DNA of 64,000 nt from Nocardiopsis dassonvillei_B. GTDB lineage: Bacteria > Actinomycetota > Actinomycetes > Streptosporangiales > Streptosporangiaceae. The DNA is taken from positions 6,262,001-6,326,000 of the forward strand of contig NZ_OZ186815.1 of assembly GCF_964273065.1 (NCBI RefSeq), in the 5' to 3' direction. The position numbers were made by a program, and so were the translations under genes. Below, in pieces: positions 7,301-14,709 of this stretch. Under the pieces are notes generated by a model. That model saw nothing but the letters and a program-made list of their open reading frames with translations, ran no database searches and was not told the DNA's origin. Positions within the stretch are counted from its first letter, which is position 1. The number at the start of each line of letters is the position of its first letter.

Positions 7301-7722
7301 CGTGGTTTCCGGCTCTGCCGCAGTGCCACGTAGGCGACGGCCAGAGGTGGAACGCAGCTCAGCAGTGCACCCGAGACCCACCAGGCGACCACTCCGGGGA
7401 AGACGTTGAGCCCCACCAGCAGGGTCACCAGGTAGATGGCGGTCCAGGCGCCCATCATGCCCAGGTGCAGCACCCCCAGGTTGCGCGGCTGTGCGGGACG
7501 GGTCAGCGCGTAGGCGAGGAGCAGCGCCAGCACCACGGCGAAGGCCCCCATCGTCCACGGCAGCGCCTCGGGGGAGGGCAGCAGCCCCAGCGCCAGGATC
7601 AGGGCGCAGCTCATGGCCGCGTACCCCGCCCCGAAAACCGCGTACCAGCCGCTCTGCCCGCGCATGCGGGCCCTGAGGGCCTCCGCCTGCTCGAGGGCGT
7701 CCAGTGCCTCGTCCTGTCGCAC
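7297..7722 (-). CDS. Small integral membrane protein, 141 aa
   Basis: A hydrophilic N-terminus (RQDEALDALEQAEALRARM) precedes four hydrophobic helices, beginning at GWYAVFGAGYAAMSCALILALGLL, WTMGAFAVVLALLLAYAL, LGMMGAWTAIYLVTLLVGL and VAWWVSGALLSCVPPLAVAYVAL. I chose the GTG at 7722 because an excellent GGAGGT ribosome site lies six bases upstream; the longer open frame starting at 7761 lacks one. No function is recognisable. It is the first gene of a two-gene unit with the winged-helix regulator, so it probably answers to that regulator. Confidence 0.75.
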   Translation of the reverse strand: MRQDEALDALEQAEALRARMRGQSGWYAVFGAGYAAMSCALILALGLLPSPEALPWTMGAFAVVLALLLAYALTRPAQPRNLGVLHLGMMGAWTAIYLVTLLVGLNVFPGVVAWWVSGALLSCVPPLAVAYVALRQSRKPR

Positions 7723-8187
7723 GTGCCACCTCCGTTGTCGAACCTGTTTCCAGGATCGCATTCACTTTCCAACCTGGCAAGTGTTTTCCGGAGTCGTGAT
7801 CCCGGGTCGGGCGGGCCACGCGGAGTGCCGCACGGTCCGGCACGGCGGGTGCCCGGGCACGTTGGCCCCCGGGGGTCCTTCGGGCCCCGGTCGGCCGGTC
7901 CGCGGTCGGGAGCGCCGCTCCCGGGGACCGCCGGGGGAGGACGGCGGTCCGACGCCCCCGGCCCTTCGGGGCCCGCCCGGCCGGCGGCCGGGCCCGCCGG
8001 CTCCCCAACGGCCGTGAGGCCCGGGGGAGGAACACCGGTCCCGCCGGGAACGGCCTTCCCCCCACCGGGGCTCCCGTGCGGTACCGCCCCGGCCCCGGCT
8101 CCGGAACGGACCGCGGTGCGGCGAAGGACCGGTCCGCCCGCGGACGCGGGGCCGCATCCCCGCCTCCGGCGGTACGGACCCGCGCGC
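7723..8187. other. Gene-free region between two leftward operons
   Basis: The left part (7741-7800) is AT-rich for this DNA and probably carries the promoter of the membrane protein/regulator pair: on the minus strand TTGCCA and GATCCT are 17 bp apart, and CCTG-tttc-CAGG forms a small dyad. The remainder is GC-rich, with a short stem at 8132-8145 (GTCCGC-CC-GCGGAC) that may end the Atu4866-like transcript. I see no gene in it. Confidence 0.45.
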
Positions 8188-8451
8188 TCAGGCCTGCGGC
8201 TCCTCCCGGTACAGGACCAGGTGCTCGTGGTACAGCACCCCGTCGCGCACGTCCCCCGTGGCCGTGAACCCCGTGTCGTCGACGTAGTCGATGTGGTTTC
8301 CCGTCACCGTGTAGCTCCCGGTGTAGGCGCTGCGGCGGTTCCCGCGCGCCTCGTCGTAGCGCCCGTCGGGCAGCAGCTCCTGCCGGATGTGCCCGTCGGC
8401 GGTCACCCACATGCCCACGAACGGGTGCGGCTCGCCGGTCTTGTCCGTCAT
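8188..8451 (-). CDS. Atu4866-like small protein, 87 aa
   Basis: The sequence has the recognisable Atu4866 domain pattern: FVGMWVTADGHIRQELLPDG, RYDEARGNRRSAYTGSYTVT and GNHIDYVDDTGFTATGDVRDG. The family forms a small beta barrel of unknown function and is often found next to oxidoreductases or hydrolases. Here it follows an amidohydrolase by 24 bp on the same strand and is very likely co-transcribed with it. No signal peptide or catalytic motif is visible. Confidence 0.85.
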   Translation of the reverse strand: MTDKTGEPHPFVGMWVTADGHIRQELLPDGRYDEARGNRRSAYTGSYTVTGNHIDYVDDTGFTATGDVRDGVLYHEHLVLYREEPQA

Positions 8452-8475
8452 GGTCGTCCTCCTCGTCTATCCGGT

Positions 8476-9876
8476 TCAGTGGGAGGCGCGCGCCAGGATC
8501 CGGTCACGGGACTCCCGGACGCGGTCGCGCAGGTCGTCCGTGTCCGCGTCCAGCACGCGCCCCGCCCATTTGCGGGGTTCGCCGTCGATGAGGACCGCGG
8601 TGATGTTGCGGGCGTCCGAGCCCAGCACCACGGTCCCGACGGGGTCGTTGAGCGGCATGTTGTTGAGGTCCTCGGCCGTGATGACCAGCAGGTCCGCCCG
8701 CTTGCCCGGGATGAGAGACCCGGTCACGCCCCCGAGCCCGTTGGTGCGCGCGCCCTGGAGGGTGGCGAAGTCCAGCACGTCGTGGACGCCGATCCGGGCG
8801 GCCTCGCGCCCGGTGCCGTACACCGCGTTGGCCGCCCGCATCCGCTGCACCGTGTGCAGGGTGCGCATCTGCGTGAACATGTCGCCCGCCAGGGCCACCT
8901 CCACGTCGATGCTCAGCCCCGGCCGCACGCCCGCGGCCAAGGCCTCGTCGACGGCCGGGACCGCGGTCTCCAGCCCGATCTGGGCGTCCGAGGTCGGGGC
9001 CAGCGCGACGGTGGTCCCGGTCGCGCCGATCGCCTTCCACGCCTCCTCGGTCAGCCCGGTGGCGTGGATGAGGGTGAGGTGCGGCCCCAGCAGTCCGCGG
9101 TCGGCCCAGTCCAGGACCGCCCGGGAGGACCCGGTGCCGAAGACCGCATCGACGCTCACGCCGATGCCGAGGTCCCGGGCGATCCGGGCGAGCTCTGGGC
9201 CGTACGCCGGAGACGGCCCGGCGACCTCCTCGGTGGCCAGTGCCGCCACACGCAGGGTCAGCATCCGCCGGGCACCGTCGGAGTGCTCCTCGCACAGCCG
9301 GGCCAGGTCGCCGGGCCACTGCCGGTCCCACTCCCCGAAGTGCGGGCCCATGGAGGCGTGGACGCCGCGGATCCCGGTGTCGGCCAAGGCGCGCACGGCG
9401 GCGTCGGAGTGCTCCCGGGACCGGGAGTTGTGCGAGAAATCGAGCATGCAGGTGATGCCGGAGTCGATCGCCGACAGCGCGGCCAGCCTGGTTCCGAGGT
9501 ACATGTCCTCGGGGCCGTACGCGGGTGCGTACCGGGCCAGGGTGGCGGTCACGTACCCCGCCAGGTCGTCGACGTCGGGCATGATCCGGCGCAGCTGGGA
9601 CTGCCAGGCGTGCCGGTGGGTGTCGACGAACCCCGGTACGAGGACACATCCGGCGGCGTCGACGACGACCGCGTCGCCCGCCTCCGGGACCGCCCCGACG
9701 GCGGCGATGGTGTCCCCCTCGACGAGGACGCCGGCGTCGTCCAGGACTCCGAGTGCCGGGTCCATGGTGACCACGGTCGCCCCGGTGAACAGGATGCGCC
9801 GGTGCGGATCGCCGGACCGGCGCCGGATCTCCTCCAGCGCCGCCTCGGCGGCCGGTGCGGTGGGTGTGGAACGCAT
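8476..9876 (-). CDS. Metal-dependent amidohydrolase (cytosine deaminase/chlorohydrolase-like), 466 aa
   Basis: It has the amidohydrolase superfamily layout: an N-terminal beta strand (TGATVVTMDPALGVLDDAGV), the metal motif VPGFVDTHRHAW (HxH type), the central barrel with LTLIHATGL (metal His) and APTSDAQIGL, and a C-terminal strand GSLIPGKRADLLVITAED. This is the group that hydrolyses C-N or C-Cl bonds on heterocycles; the substrate is not readable. The start at 9876 has a GAGGGGGC ribosome site. A GGTGCG-N6-CCACCC element upstream resembles the dyad in front of the neighbouring XRE regulator gene, so the operon is probably under that regulator. Confidence 0.87.
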   Translation of the reverse strand: MRSTPTAPAAEAALEEIRRRSGDPHRRILFTGATVVTMDPALGVLDDAGVLVEGDTIAAVGAVPEAGDAVVVDAAGCVLVPGFVDTHRHAWQSQLRRIMPDVDDLAGYVTATLARYAPAYGPEDMYLGTRLAALSAIDSGITCMLDFSHNSRSREHSDAAVRALADTGIRGVHASMGPHFGEWDRQWPGDLARLCEEHSDGARRMLTLRVAALATEEVAGPSPAYGPELARIARDLGIGVSVDAVFGTGSSRAVLDWADRGLLGPHLTLIHATGLTEEAWKAIGATGTTVALAPTSDAQIGLETAVPAVDEALAAGVRPGLSIDVEVALAGDMFTQMRTLHTVQRMRAANAVYGTGREAARIGVHDVLDFATLQGARTNGLGGVTGSLIPGKRADLLVITAEDLNNMPLNDPVGTVVLGSDARNITAVLIDGEPRKWAGRVLDADTDDLRDRVRESRDRILARASH

Positions 9877-9963
9877 GCGGGGTGCCCCCTCGGCTCGTGC
9901 GGTGGGATGTCGCCGTCGAGTCTCGTTCCGCGCCGCGGGGGTATCCAGGCCGCCGTGCACCCT

Positions 9964-9981
9964 GGTGCGGCACTCCCACCC
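9964..9981 (-). promoter_or_regulatory. Second copy of the GGTGCG-N6-CCACCC motif
   Basis: The plus strand reads GGTGCG-GCACTC-CCACCC here, 88 bp upstream of the amidohydrolase start. The same GGTGCG-N6-CCACCC frame lies inside the perfect dyad at 10988-11010. It is a candidate binding site of the XRE/MmyB regulator. Confidence 0.4.
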
Positions 9982-9997
9982 TGGGCGCCACCACGGC

Positions 9998-10030
9998 ACG
10001 GGGCCGCGCCGGACACCGGCGCGGCCCCGT
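9998..10030 (-). terminator. Hairpin terminator after the XRE regulator
   Basis: ACGGGGCCGCGCCGG (9998-10012) pairs perfectly with 10016-10030 around an ACA loop, 18 bp beyond the stop codon of the leftward XRE gene. It separates that transcript from the amidohydrolase operon. Confidence 0.7.
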
Positions 10031-10048
10031 GGAGCCGGGACGACGTGT

Positions 10049-10945
10049 TCAGGAGCGCTCGGAGCGCACCTCCGCGCCCGGCTCCGCCCCGGCCGCCGGG
10101 AAGGCGGTGTGCAGGGAGCCGAGCAGGGCCAGCGCCTCCTCCGACGGGCTTCCCGGATCGGCCTGGTAGACCACCAGCTGCTGCCCCTCGGAGCCGTTGA
10201 CGGTGAAGCTCTCGTAGTGCAGGTCCAGGTCGCCCACGGCCGCGTGGTGCAGCGCCTTGGGGCCCCTGCCCTTGCCGCGGACCTCGTGGCGCGACCACAG
10301 GACGCGGAAGTCCGTGCTCCTGACGGAGAGCTCCCCGACGAGGGCACCGAGCCGGGGGTCGTCCGGCCGCGTCCCGGCGGCCCGGTGCAGCTCGGCCACG
10401 ACCGCGGCGGCGGCCCGGGTCCAGTCGCGGTGGAACACGCGGGCCGCCGGGTCGAGGAAGGTCATGCGCGCCAGGTTGTCGGTGACCGGGAAACCCGAGT
10501 ACAGGGCCCGTGCCAGGGGGTTGAGGGCCAGCAGGTCCAGGGTGCCGCCCAGGACGAGGGCGGGGGTGCCGTCCCAGCGGTCGAGCAGCCGGAGCAGGTG
10601 CGGTCCCACGCGCTCGGAGCGGCGCGGTGCCCGGGGGCGGCGCCCGTCCGGGGACGCCAGCCGCCGCATGTGGTCGGCGGCCTCCTCGTCCAGCAGCAGG
10701 GCCCGGGCCAGGGCGTCCAGCACCTGGGGCGAGGGGTGGCGCTCCCGTCCCTGTTCGAGGCGCATGTAGTAGTCGGTGCTCACCCCGGCCAGCACCGCCA
10801 CCTCCTCCCGGCGCAGGCCCGGCACCCGGCGGCGCTCCGTGTCCGGCAACCCCACGTCCTCGGGTCGGATCCGGTCCCTGCGCGCCCGCAGGAAACTCCG
10901 CAGGGTGGTCCGGGCCCGGGGCCCGGCGGTCTCGTCAGTGCCCAT
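10049..10945 (-). CDS. XRE-family regulator with MmyB-like ligand domain, 298 aa
   Basis: Residues 14-80 form the HTH typical of this group: LRSFLRARRDRI, PGLRREEVAVLAGVSTDYYMRLEQGRE, PSPQVLDALARALLL. The rest is an MmyB-like PAS-type ligand domain (ALVLGGTLDLLALNPLARALYSG; LVGELSVRSTDFRVLWSRHEVR; FTVNGSEGQQLVVYQADPGSPSEEALALL). Members usually control an adjacent enzyme gene in response to a small ligand, possibly a fatty acid. A perfect 23-bp dyad lies 42 bp upstream of the start and a related element precedes the amidohydrolase gene, which suggests autoregulation and control of that operon. Confidence 0.93.
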   Translation of the reverse strand: MGTDETAGPRARTTLRSFLRARRDRIRPEDVGLPDTERRRVPGLRREEVAVLAGVSTDYYMRLEQGRERHPSPQVLDALARALLLDEEAADHMRRLASPDGRRPRAPRRSERVGPHLLRLLDRWDGTPALVLGGTLDLLALNPLARALYSGFPVTDNLARMTFLDPAARVFHRDWTRAAAAVVAELHRAAGTRPDDPRLGALVGELSVRSTDFRVLWSRHEVRGKGRGPKALHHAAVGDLDLHYESFTVNGSEGQQLVVYQADPGSPSEEALALLGSLHTAFPAAGAEPGAEVRSERS

Positions 10946-10987
10946 GGCCCCAGGCTAGGCGGCCACCGGCCGGGCGGACAGGGCCGA

Positions 10988-11010
10988 GGGTGGGTGCGCC
11001 GCACCCACCC
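10988..11010 (-). promoter_or_regulatory. Perfect 23-bp dyad operator upstream of the XRE gene
   Basis: GGGTGGGTGCG (10988-10998) and CGCACCCACCC (11000-11010) form a perfect inverted repeat around one C, 42 bp before the XRE ATG. This is the expected size and place for an autoregulatory HTH dimer site. Confidence 0.6.
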
Positions 11011-11229
11011 CGCGGCGGTGGTGCGGGGAGCCCTCCCGCGGAACGCTCCCCCCTGCTCCCGCCCGGTGATCCCTGCCACAGAGAACGGCCTCCGCGGATC
11101 CCCTGGCCCCCTCCCCGGCCGGGTGCCGCGCCCCGGTCCCCGCTCCGAACTGCGGAGACGGCCACCCGCGGCCGGGACAGGGCCCCGCCCCGCCTGCCCC
11201 AGGGGGACCGGCGGCCCCTCCACATGCAC

Positions 11230-11235
11230 TAATCT
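11230..11235 (+). promoter_or_regulatory. -10-like TAATCT of a near-leaderless gene
   Basis: TAATCT ends 9 bp before the ATG at 11245, so transcription would start at or next to the start codon. No ribosome site is present. The -35 region is not recognisable. Confidence 0.45.
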
Positions 11236-11244
11236 GGCGCGACC

Positions 11245-13047
11245 ATGGCCGCGAAAACTGATCTCGAACTCCTGCGTGCCCACGAACCCGTGCTGATGTG
11301 CACCAAGGGAGAACTCTTCTTCCCCGCCGACGTGGACGCCTACGTACGCAACTGCAGCCTGTGGATCGAGGAGCCCGGCGGCGGCGAACGCGTCATCGTC
11401 CCCGCCGGGGAGCTCGACCTCGACCGCCTGGCCACCGCCGAGGAGGAGTGGCCCGGACGGCACAAACACCTGCGCTTCGTCCAGGAGGAGACCCTCCGCG
11501 AGGAGGCCCGCCGCTTCCGGGGCATCTCGCGCACCGTCATCCCCAAGAGCGGCCGCCTGGCCGCCGTCGGCGTCCTGGGCCGCATCCTCGACATCCTGAT
11601 GAAGCTCTCCCTGCTCATCCGGGGCGCGGTCCCCGGCGGCGTCACCTTCGCGGCGGTGACCCGCTACCGGGAGCGGGTCGACGACGGCAACGCCACCTAC
11701 TACGGCCGGGTCGTCCGCGAGGGCGGCTACATCGTCCTCCAGTACTGGTTCTTCTACGCGATGAACGACTGGCGGACCATCTACGGCGGCGTCAACGACC
11801 ACGAGGCCGACTGGGAGCGCGTCACCGTCTACGTCGTGGAGAACCCCGACGGCACCACCCGCCCGGTCTGGGTCGGCGCCTCCTCGCACGAGTACCACGG
11901 CGACGACCTGCGGCGCAGCTGGGACGACCCCGACCTGCACCGCGAGGGCCCCCACCCCGTCATCTACGTCGGCGCGGGCTCGCACTCCCACCAGATGCTC
12001 CCGGGCGACTACCTCATCCAGGTCGACCCCTCCGTCCTGCGCGGCCTGCTCAAGGCCTGGAAGTGGATCACCCACCGCATCTTCCGCGCCGACAGCGCCA
12101 TCAACCGCCACGGCATCGGCGTCCCCTTCGTCGACTACGCCCGCGGTGACGGCGAACGCCTGGGCCCGGGCGGCGACCGCGCGTGGAACGCCGTCGTCAT
12201 CGACGACGACACCCCCTGGGTGAAGGGCTTCCGCGGCCTGTGGGGCCGCGACACCCGCGACTTCTTCGACGGCGAGCGCGCCCCCAGCGGCCCCCGCTAC
12301 GAACGCGACGGCACCATCCGCCGCTCCTGGGCCGACCCCCTGGCCTGGGTGGGCCTGCAGAAGGTCGCCCCCACCGAGGCGGCCGCCCGCGCCGAGCTGC
12401 GCGCGCACGTCCTGGGCCTGGAGGAACGCCTCCGCGAGCTCGACGCCGACATCGTCAGGCGCCGGGACCGCCTGCGCCAGCTCGACTCCGCCCGCATGGT
12501 CCTGGCCCGAGAGGCCCACTCCCGGCCCCGCGCCCGCGCCTACGCCGAGGAGATCGCCGCCCTGGAGATGGAGTTGGCGGGCGTCTACGAGAAGCGCGTC
12601 CTCACCGCCGACGAGCGCGACGGCCACCTGCGCGCACTGGCCTCGGACACGCCCCTGGTGCCCGGTCCGACCGAGCACCTCAAGGCCCCGCACCTGCCCT
12701 ACTCCTCGGGACAGCAGCGCAGCACCCGCTTCCTGCACCTGTGGGTGGCCCTGAGCACCCCGCTGCTGCTGATCGCGCTGGCGCTGCCGCTGTTCCTCCT
12801 GGAGGGGCAGTTCACCTTCTACGCGATGATCGGCGTGGTGGTCGCCTTCGCCGCGGTCGACTCGGTCGCGCGCCGCAAGTTCCTCCAGTACCTCACCGGG
12901 CTGGCGGTCCTGGCGGTGGTGGTCGGCCTGGTGGTGGGCGTCGTCGTGGCGTTCGTCGTCAACTGGCGCATCGCCGTCACGGTGCCGGTGGTGCTCATCG
13001 TGGTGCTGCTGCTCGTGGTCAACATCCGCGACCTCATGCGCCGCTGA
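11245..13047 (+). CDS. VPS62-like domain membrane protein, 600 aa
   Basis: The central region (about residues 150-350) carries the VPS62/DUF946 hallmark: VLQYWFFYAMNDW, NDHEADWERVTVYV and VGASSHEYHGDDL, then PVIYVGAGSHSHQM. The family is named after yeast Vps62 and occurs widely in actinobacteria without a known role. A predicted coiled coil (about 390-480, ELRAHVLGLEERLRELDADI onward) follows. The last 100 residues hold about four transmembrane helices (STPLLLIALALPLFLL; FYAMIGVVVAFAAV; VVVGLVVGVVVAFVV; VTVPVVLIVVLLLVV). The likely topology is a cytoplasmic domain anchored at its C-terminus. The leader is almost absent. Confidence 0.75.
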   Translation: MAAKTDLELLRAHEPVLMCTKGELFFPADVDAYVRNCSLWIEEPGGGERVIVPAGELDLDRLATAEEEWPGRHKHLRFVQEETLREEARRFRGISRTVIPKSGRLAAVGVLGRILDILMKLSLLIRGAVPGGVTFAAVTRYRERVDDGNATYYGRVVREGGYIVLQYWFFYAMNDWRTIYGGVNDHEADWERVTVYVVENPDGTTRPVWVGASSHEYHGDDLRRSWDDPDLHREGPHPVIYVGAGSHSHQMLPGDYLIQVDPSVLRGLLKAWKWITHRIFRADSAINRHGIGVPFVDYARGDGERLGPGGDRAWNAVVIDDDTPWVKGFRGLWGRDTRDFFDGERAPSGPRYERDGTIRRSWADPLAWVGLQKVAPTEAAARAELRAHVLGLEERLRELDADIVRRRDRLRQLDSARMVLAREAHSRPRARAYAEEIAALEMELAGVYEKRVLTADERDGHLRALASDTPLVPGPTEHLKAPHLPYSSGQQRSTRFLHLWVALSTPLLLIALALPLFLLEGQFTFYAMIGVVVAFAAVDSVARRKFLQYLTGLAVLAVVVGLVVGVVVAFVVNWRIAVTVPVVLIVVLLLVVNIRDLMRR

Positions 13048-13060
13048 CCCCCGCGGCCCC

Positions 13061-13097
13061 CGGACGCGCCCCCGCCGAGGAGGAGGGGGCGCGTCCG
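13061..13097 (+). terminator. Hairpin terminator after the VPS62-like gene
   Basis: CGGACGCGCCCCC (13061-13073) pairs with GGGGGCGCGTCCG (13085-13097) around an 11-base loop, 14 bp past the stop codon. Confidence 0.7.
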
Positions 13098-13123
13098 TCG
13101 TTCCCGGCGGGCACCATGGGGAC

Positions 13124-13789
13124 ATGAGCGACGCACTGTTCGCCGGACCCCCGGTGGAGATCGCCCCGGGAGCCGTCCACCTGCCCGGATGGCTGTCACC
13201 GGAGCACCAGGCCGCCCTCGTCGAACGCTGCCGGGAGTGGGCGGCCGGACCCGGCGGGATGCACCGCCACACCATGCCGCGCGGCGGCCGGATGTCGGTG
13301 GCAATGACCTCGCTCGGCTGGTTCTGGCGGCCCTACTCCTATGAGCGCACCCTGCCCGACGGCACCCCGGTGCGGCCCCTCCCCGCGGAGCTGGGCGCAC
13401 TGGCCGTCCGCGCGGTGGAGGCCGCCTACGGCGCCCCGCCCGCCCCCGGGGCCGCCCCCTACGACGTCGCCCTGGTCAACTTCTACGACGCCGACGCCCA
13501 CATGGGCATGCACCAGGACCGCGACGAGGCGGCCCGGGAGCCGGTGGTGTCCCTCAGCCTGGGCGACACCTGTGTGTTCCGCTTCGGCAACACCCAGACC
13601 CGCAACCGCCCCTACACCGACCTGGAGCTGCGCAGCGGCGACCTGTTCGTGTTCGGCGGGCCCTCGCGCCTGGCGTACCACGGGGTGCCCCGCACCCGCC
13701 CCGGCACCGCCCCGCCCGGCCTGGGGCTGCGGGGGCGCCTCAACCTCACACTGCGCGCCTCCGGTCTGCCCGCCGCCCCGGGGGCCTGA
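13124..13789 (+). CDS. alkB: AlkB-type 2-oxoglutarate/Fe(II) dioxygenase, 221 aa
   Basis: The protein has the AlkB set of motifs: the nucleotide-recognition lid (HTMPRGGRMSVAMTSLGWFW), the iron ligands H-x-D in MGMHQDRDE and the distal His in RLAYHGV, and the 2-oxoglutarate-binding Arg pair in RGRLNLTLR. It also has NFYDADAHMGMHQD, the typical strand before the metal site. AlkB reverses N-alkyl damage such as 1-methyladenine and 3-methylcytosine in DNA and RNA. Length is normal. It stands alone between two terminator-like features, so it is probably monocistronic. No Ada-type regulator is adjacent. Confidence 0.93.
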   Translation: MSDALFAGPPVEIAPGAVHLPGWLSPEHQAALVERCREWAAGPGGMHRHTMPRGGRMSVAMTSLGWFWRPYSYERTLPDGTPVRPLPAELGALAVRAVEAAYGAPPAPGAAPYDVALVNFYDADAHMGMHQDRDEAAREPVVSLSLGDTCVFRFGNTQTRNRPYTDLELRSGDLFVFGGPSRLAYHGVPRTRPGTAPPGLGLRGRLNLTLRASGLPAAPGA

Positions 13790-13894
13790 CCCCCGGCCCC
13801 CGCCCCGGCCCTCATGGGGCTGTCGGGCCTCGTCCTCCACCTGCTCTTCCGCCGCAACGGCCGGCTGTGAGGGGCCGCCCGCGCAGCCGGAGCG

Positions 13895-14662
13895 TCACAT
13901 GCGCCAGGGCAGGTTGCGCCAGGGGCTCTCCGGGTCGGTGACCAGTACCCGGTGCGCCTTCACCGAGTCGGTGTAGTACGCCCCGAACTCCCCGTCGTCG
14001 AACCCCATCGCCCGCCCCAGGGTGAACCCGGCCGACATCTCCTCCCAGGAACCGTGGTGGCGCATCGACATCGCTCCGGCCCGGATGATGTGGGGCAGGG
14101 CCCTCTCCTCGGTGGCGTACCCGGCGTTGACGCCCCACCGGGCCAGGTTGACGGCCCGTCCGAAGTCGTAGGCGCGCACCGTGCGCACCACCGCGCCCCG
14201 GGGCAGCACCCCGTCGGCGACCATGCGCTCCTCGTACTCCCACACCCGCGCCGCCTCGGCCACCATCTCGTCGTAGGCCTCCCGCGGCGCGCCCAGCTCC
14301 CGGCACCGGTACGCGATGAGGTCGGGCCAGGTCCCGGCGTCGAAGGGGAGGCCGGGGCGGGCGTCCACCGCCCGCGACCGCAGCTCCAGCACGGTGGACA
14401 GTGCGGTGGGCGCGGAGGCCTCGGCGGTCAGGGCCGCCAGCGCCCGCTCCCACCCGGCGGCGTCGGTGATGCCCCAGGCCGAGCTCAGCTTCTCGCGCTC
14501 GTCGCGGGCGTCGCAGCACGAGCACGACGAGTGCACCGCGTTCCACACCCCGCCGTTGGCCACGGGCATGTGCGCCCCGCTGGCGAAGGCGTGCGCCAGC
14601 GGTCCCTGGAACACGCCCCGGGGATCGCTGCGCAGCCGCACCCTTTTTGTGAACAGACCCAT
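13895..14662 (-). CDS. DUF1266 domain protein, 255 aa
   Basis: From WGITDAAGWERALAAL through to the end the sequence follows DUF1266: an all-helical domain with an AYDFGRAVNLARWGVNAGY segment and a closing FTLGRAMGFDDGEFGAYYTD stretch. No function is established for the family. A short Cys cluster (SSCSCCDARDE, about residues 45-55) is unusual and may be a metal site, though I would not insist on it. The ATG at 14662 begins MGLFTKRVRLRSDP. It follows a two-TM protein gene by 47 bp on the same strand, so the two may be one transcript. Confidence 0.75.
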   Translation of the reverse strand: MGLFTKRVRLRSDPRGVFQGPLAHAFASGAHMPVANGGVWNAVHSSCSCCDARDEREKLSSAWGITDAAGWERALAALTAEASAPTALSTVLELRSRAVDARPGLPFDAGTWPDLIAYRCRELGAPREAYDEMVAEAARVWEYEERMVADGVLPRGAVVRTVRAYDFGRAVNLARWGVNAGYATEERALPHIIRAGAMSMRHHGSWEEMSAGFTLGRAMGFDDGEFGAYYTDSVKAHRVLVTDPESPWRNLPWRM

Positions 14663-14709
14663 GCCCGCCCGCCTCCCACGGTCCTCCGGTCCCAGGATCC
14701 TAGCGCCGC

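Noticed and set aside
13813..13869. An 18-codon hydrophobic frame between alkB and the DUF1266 gene
   Set aside because: No ribosome site and no conserved feature; most likely chance.
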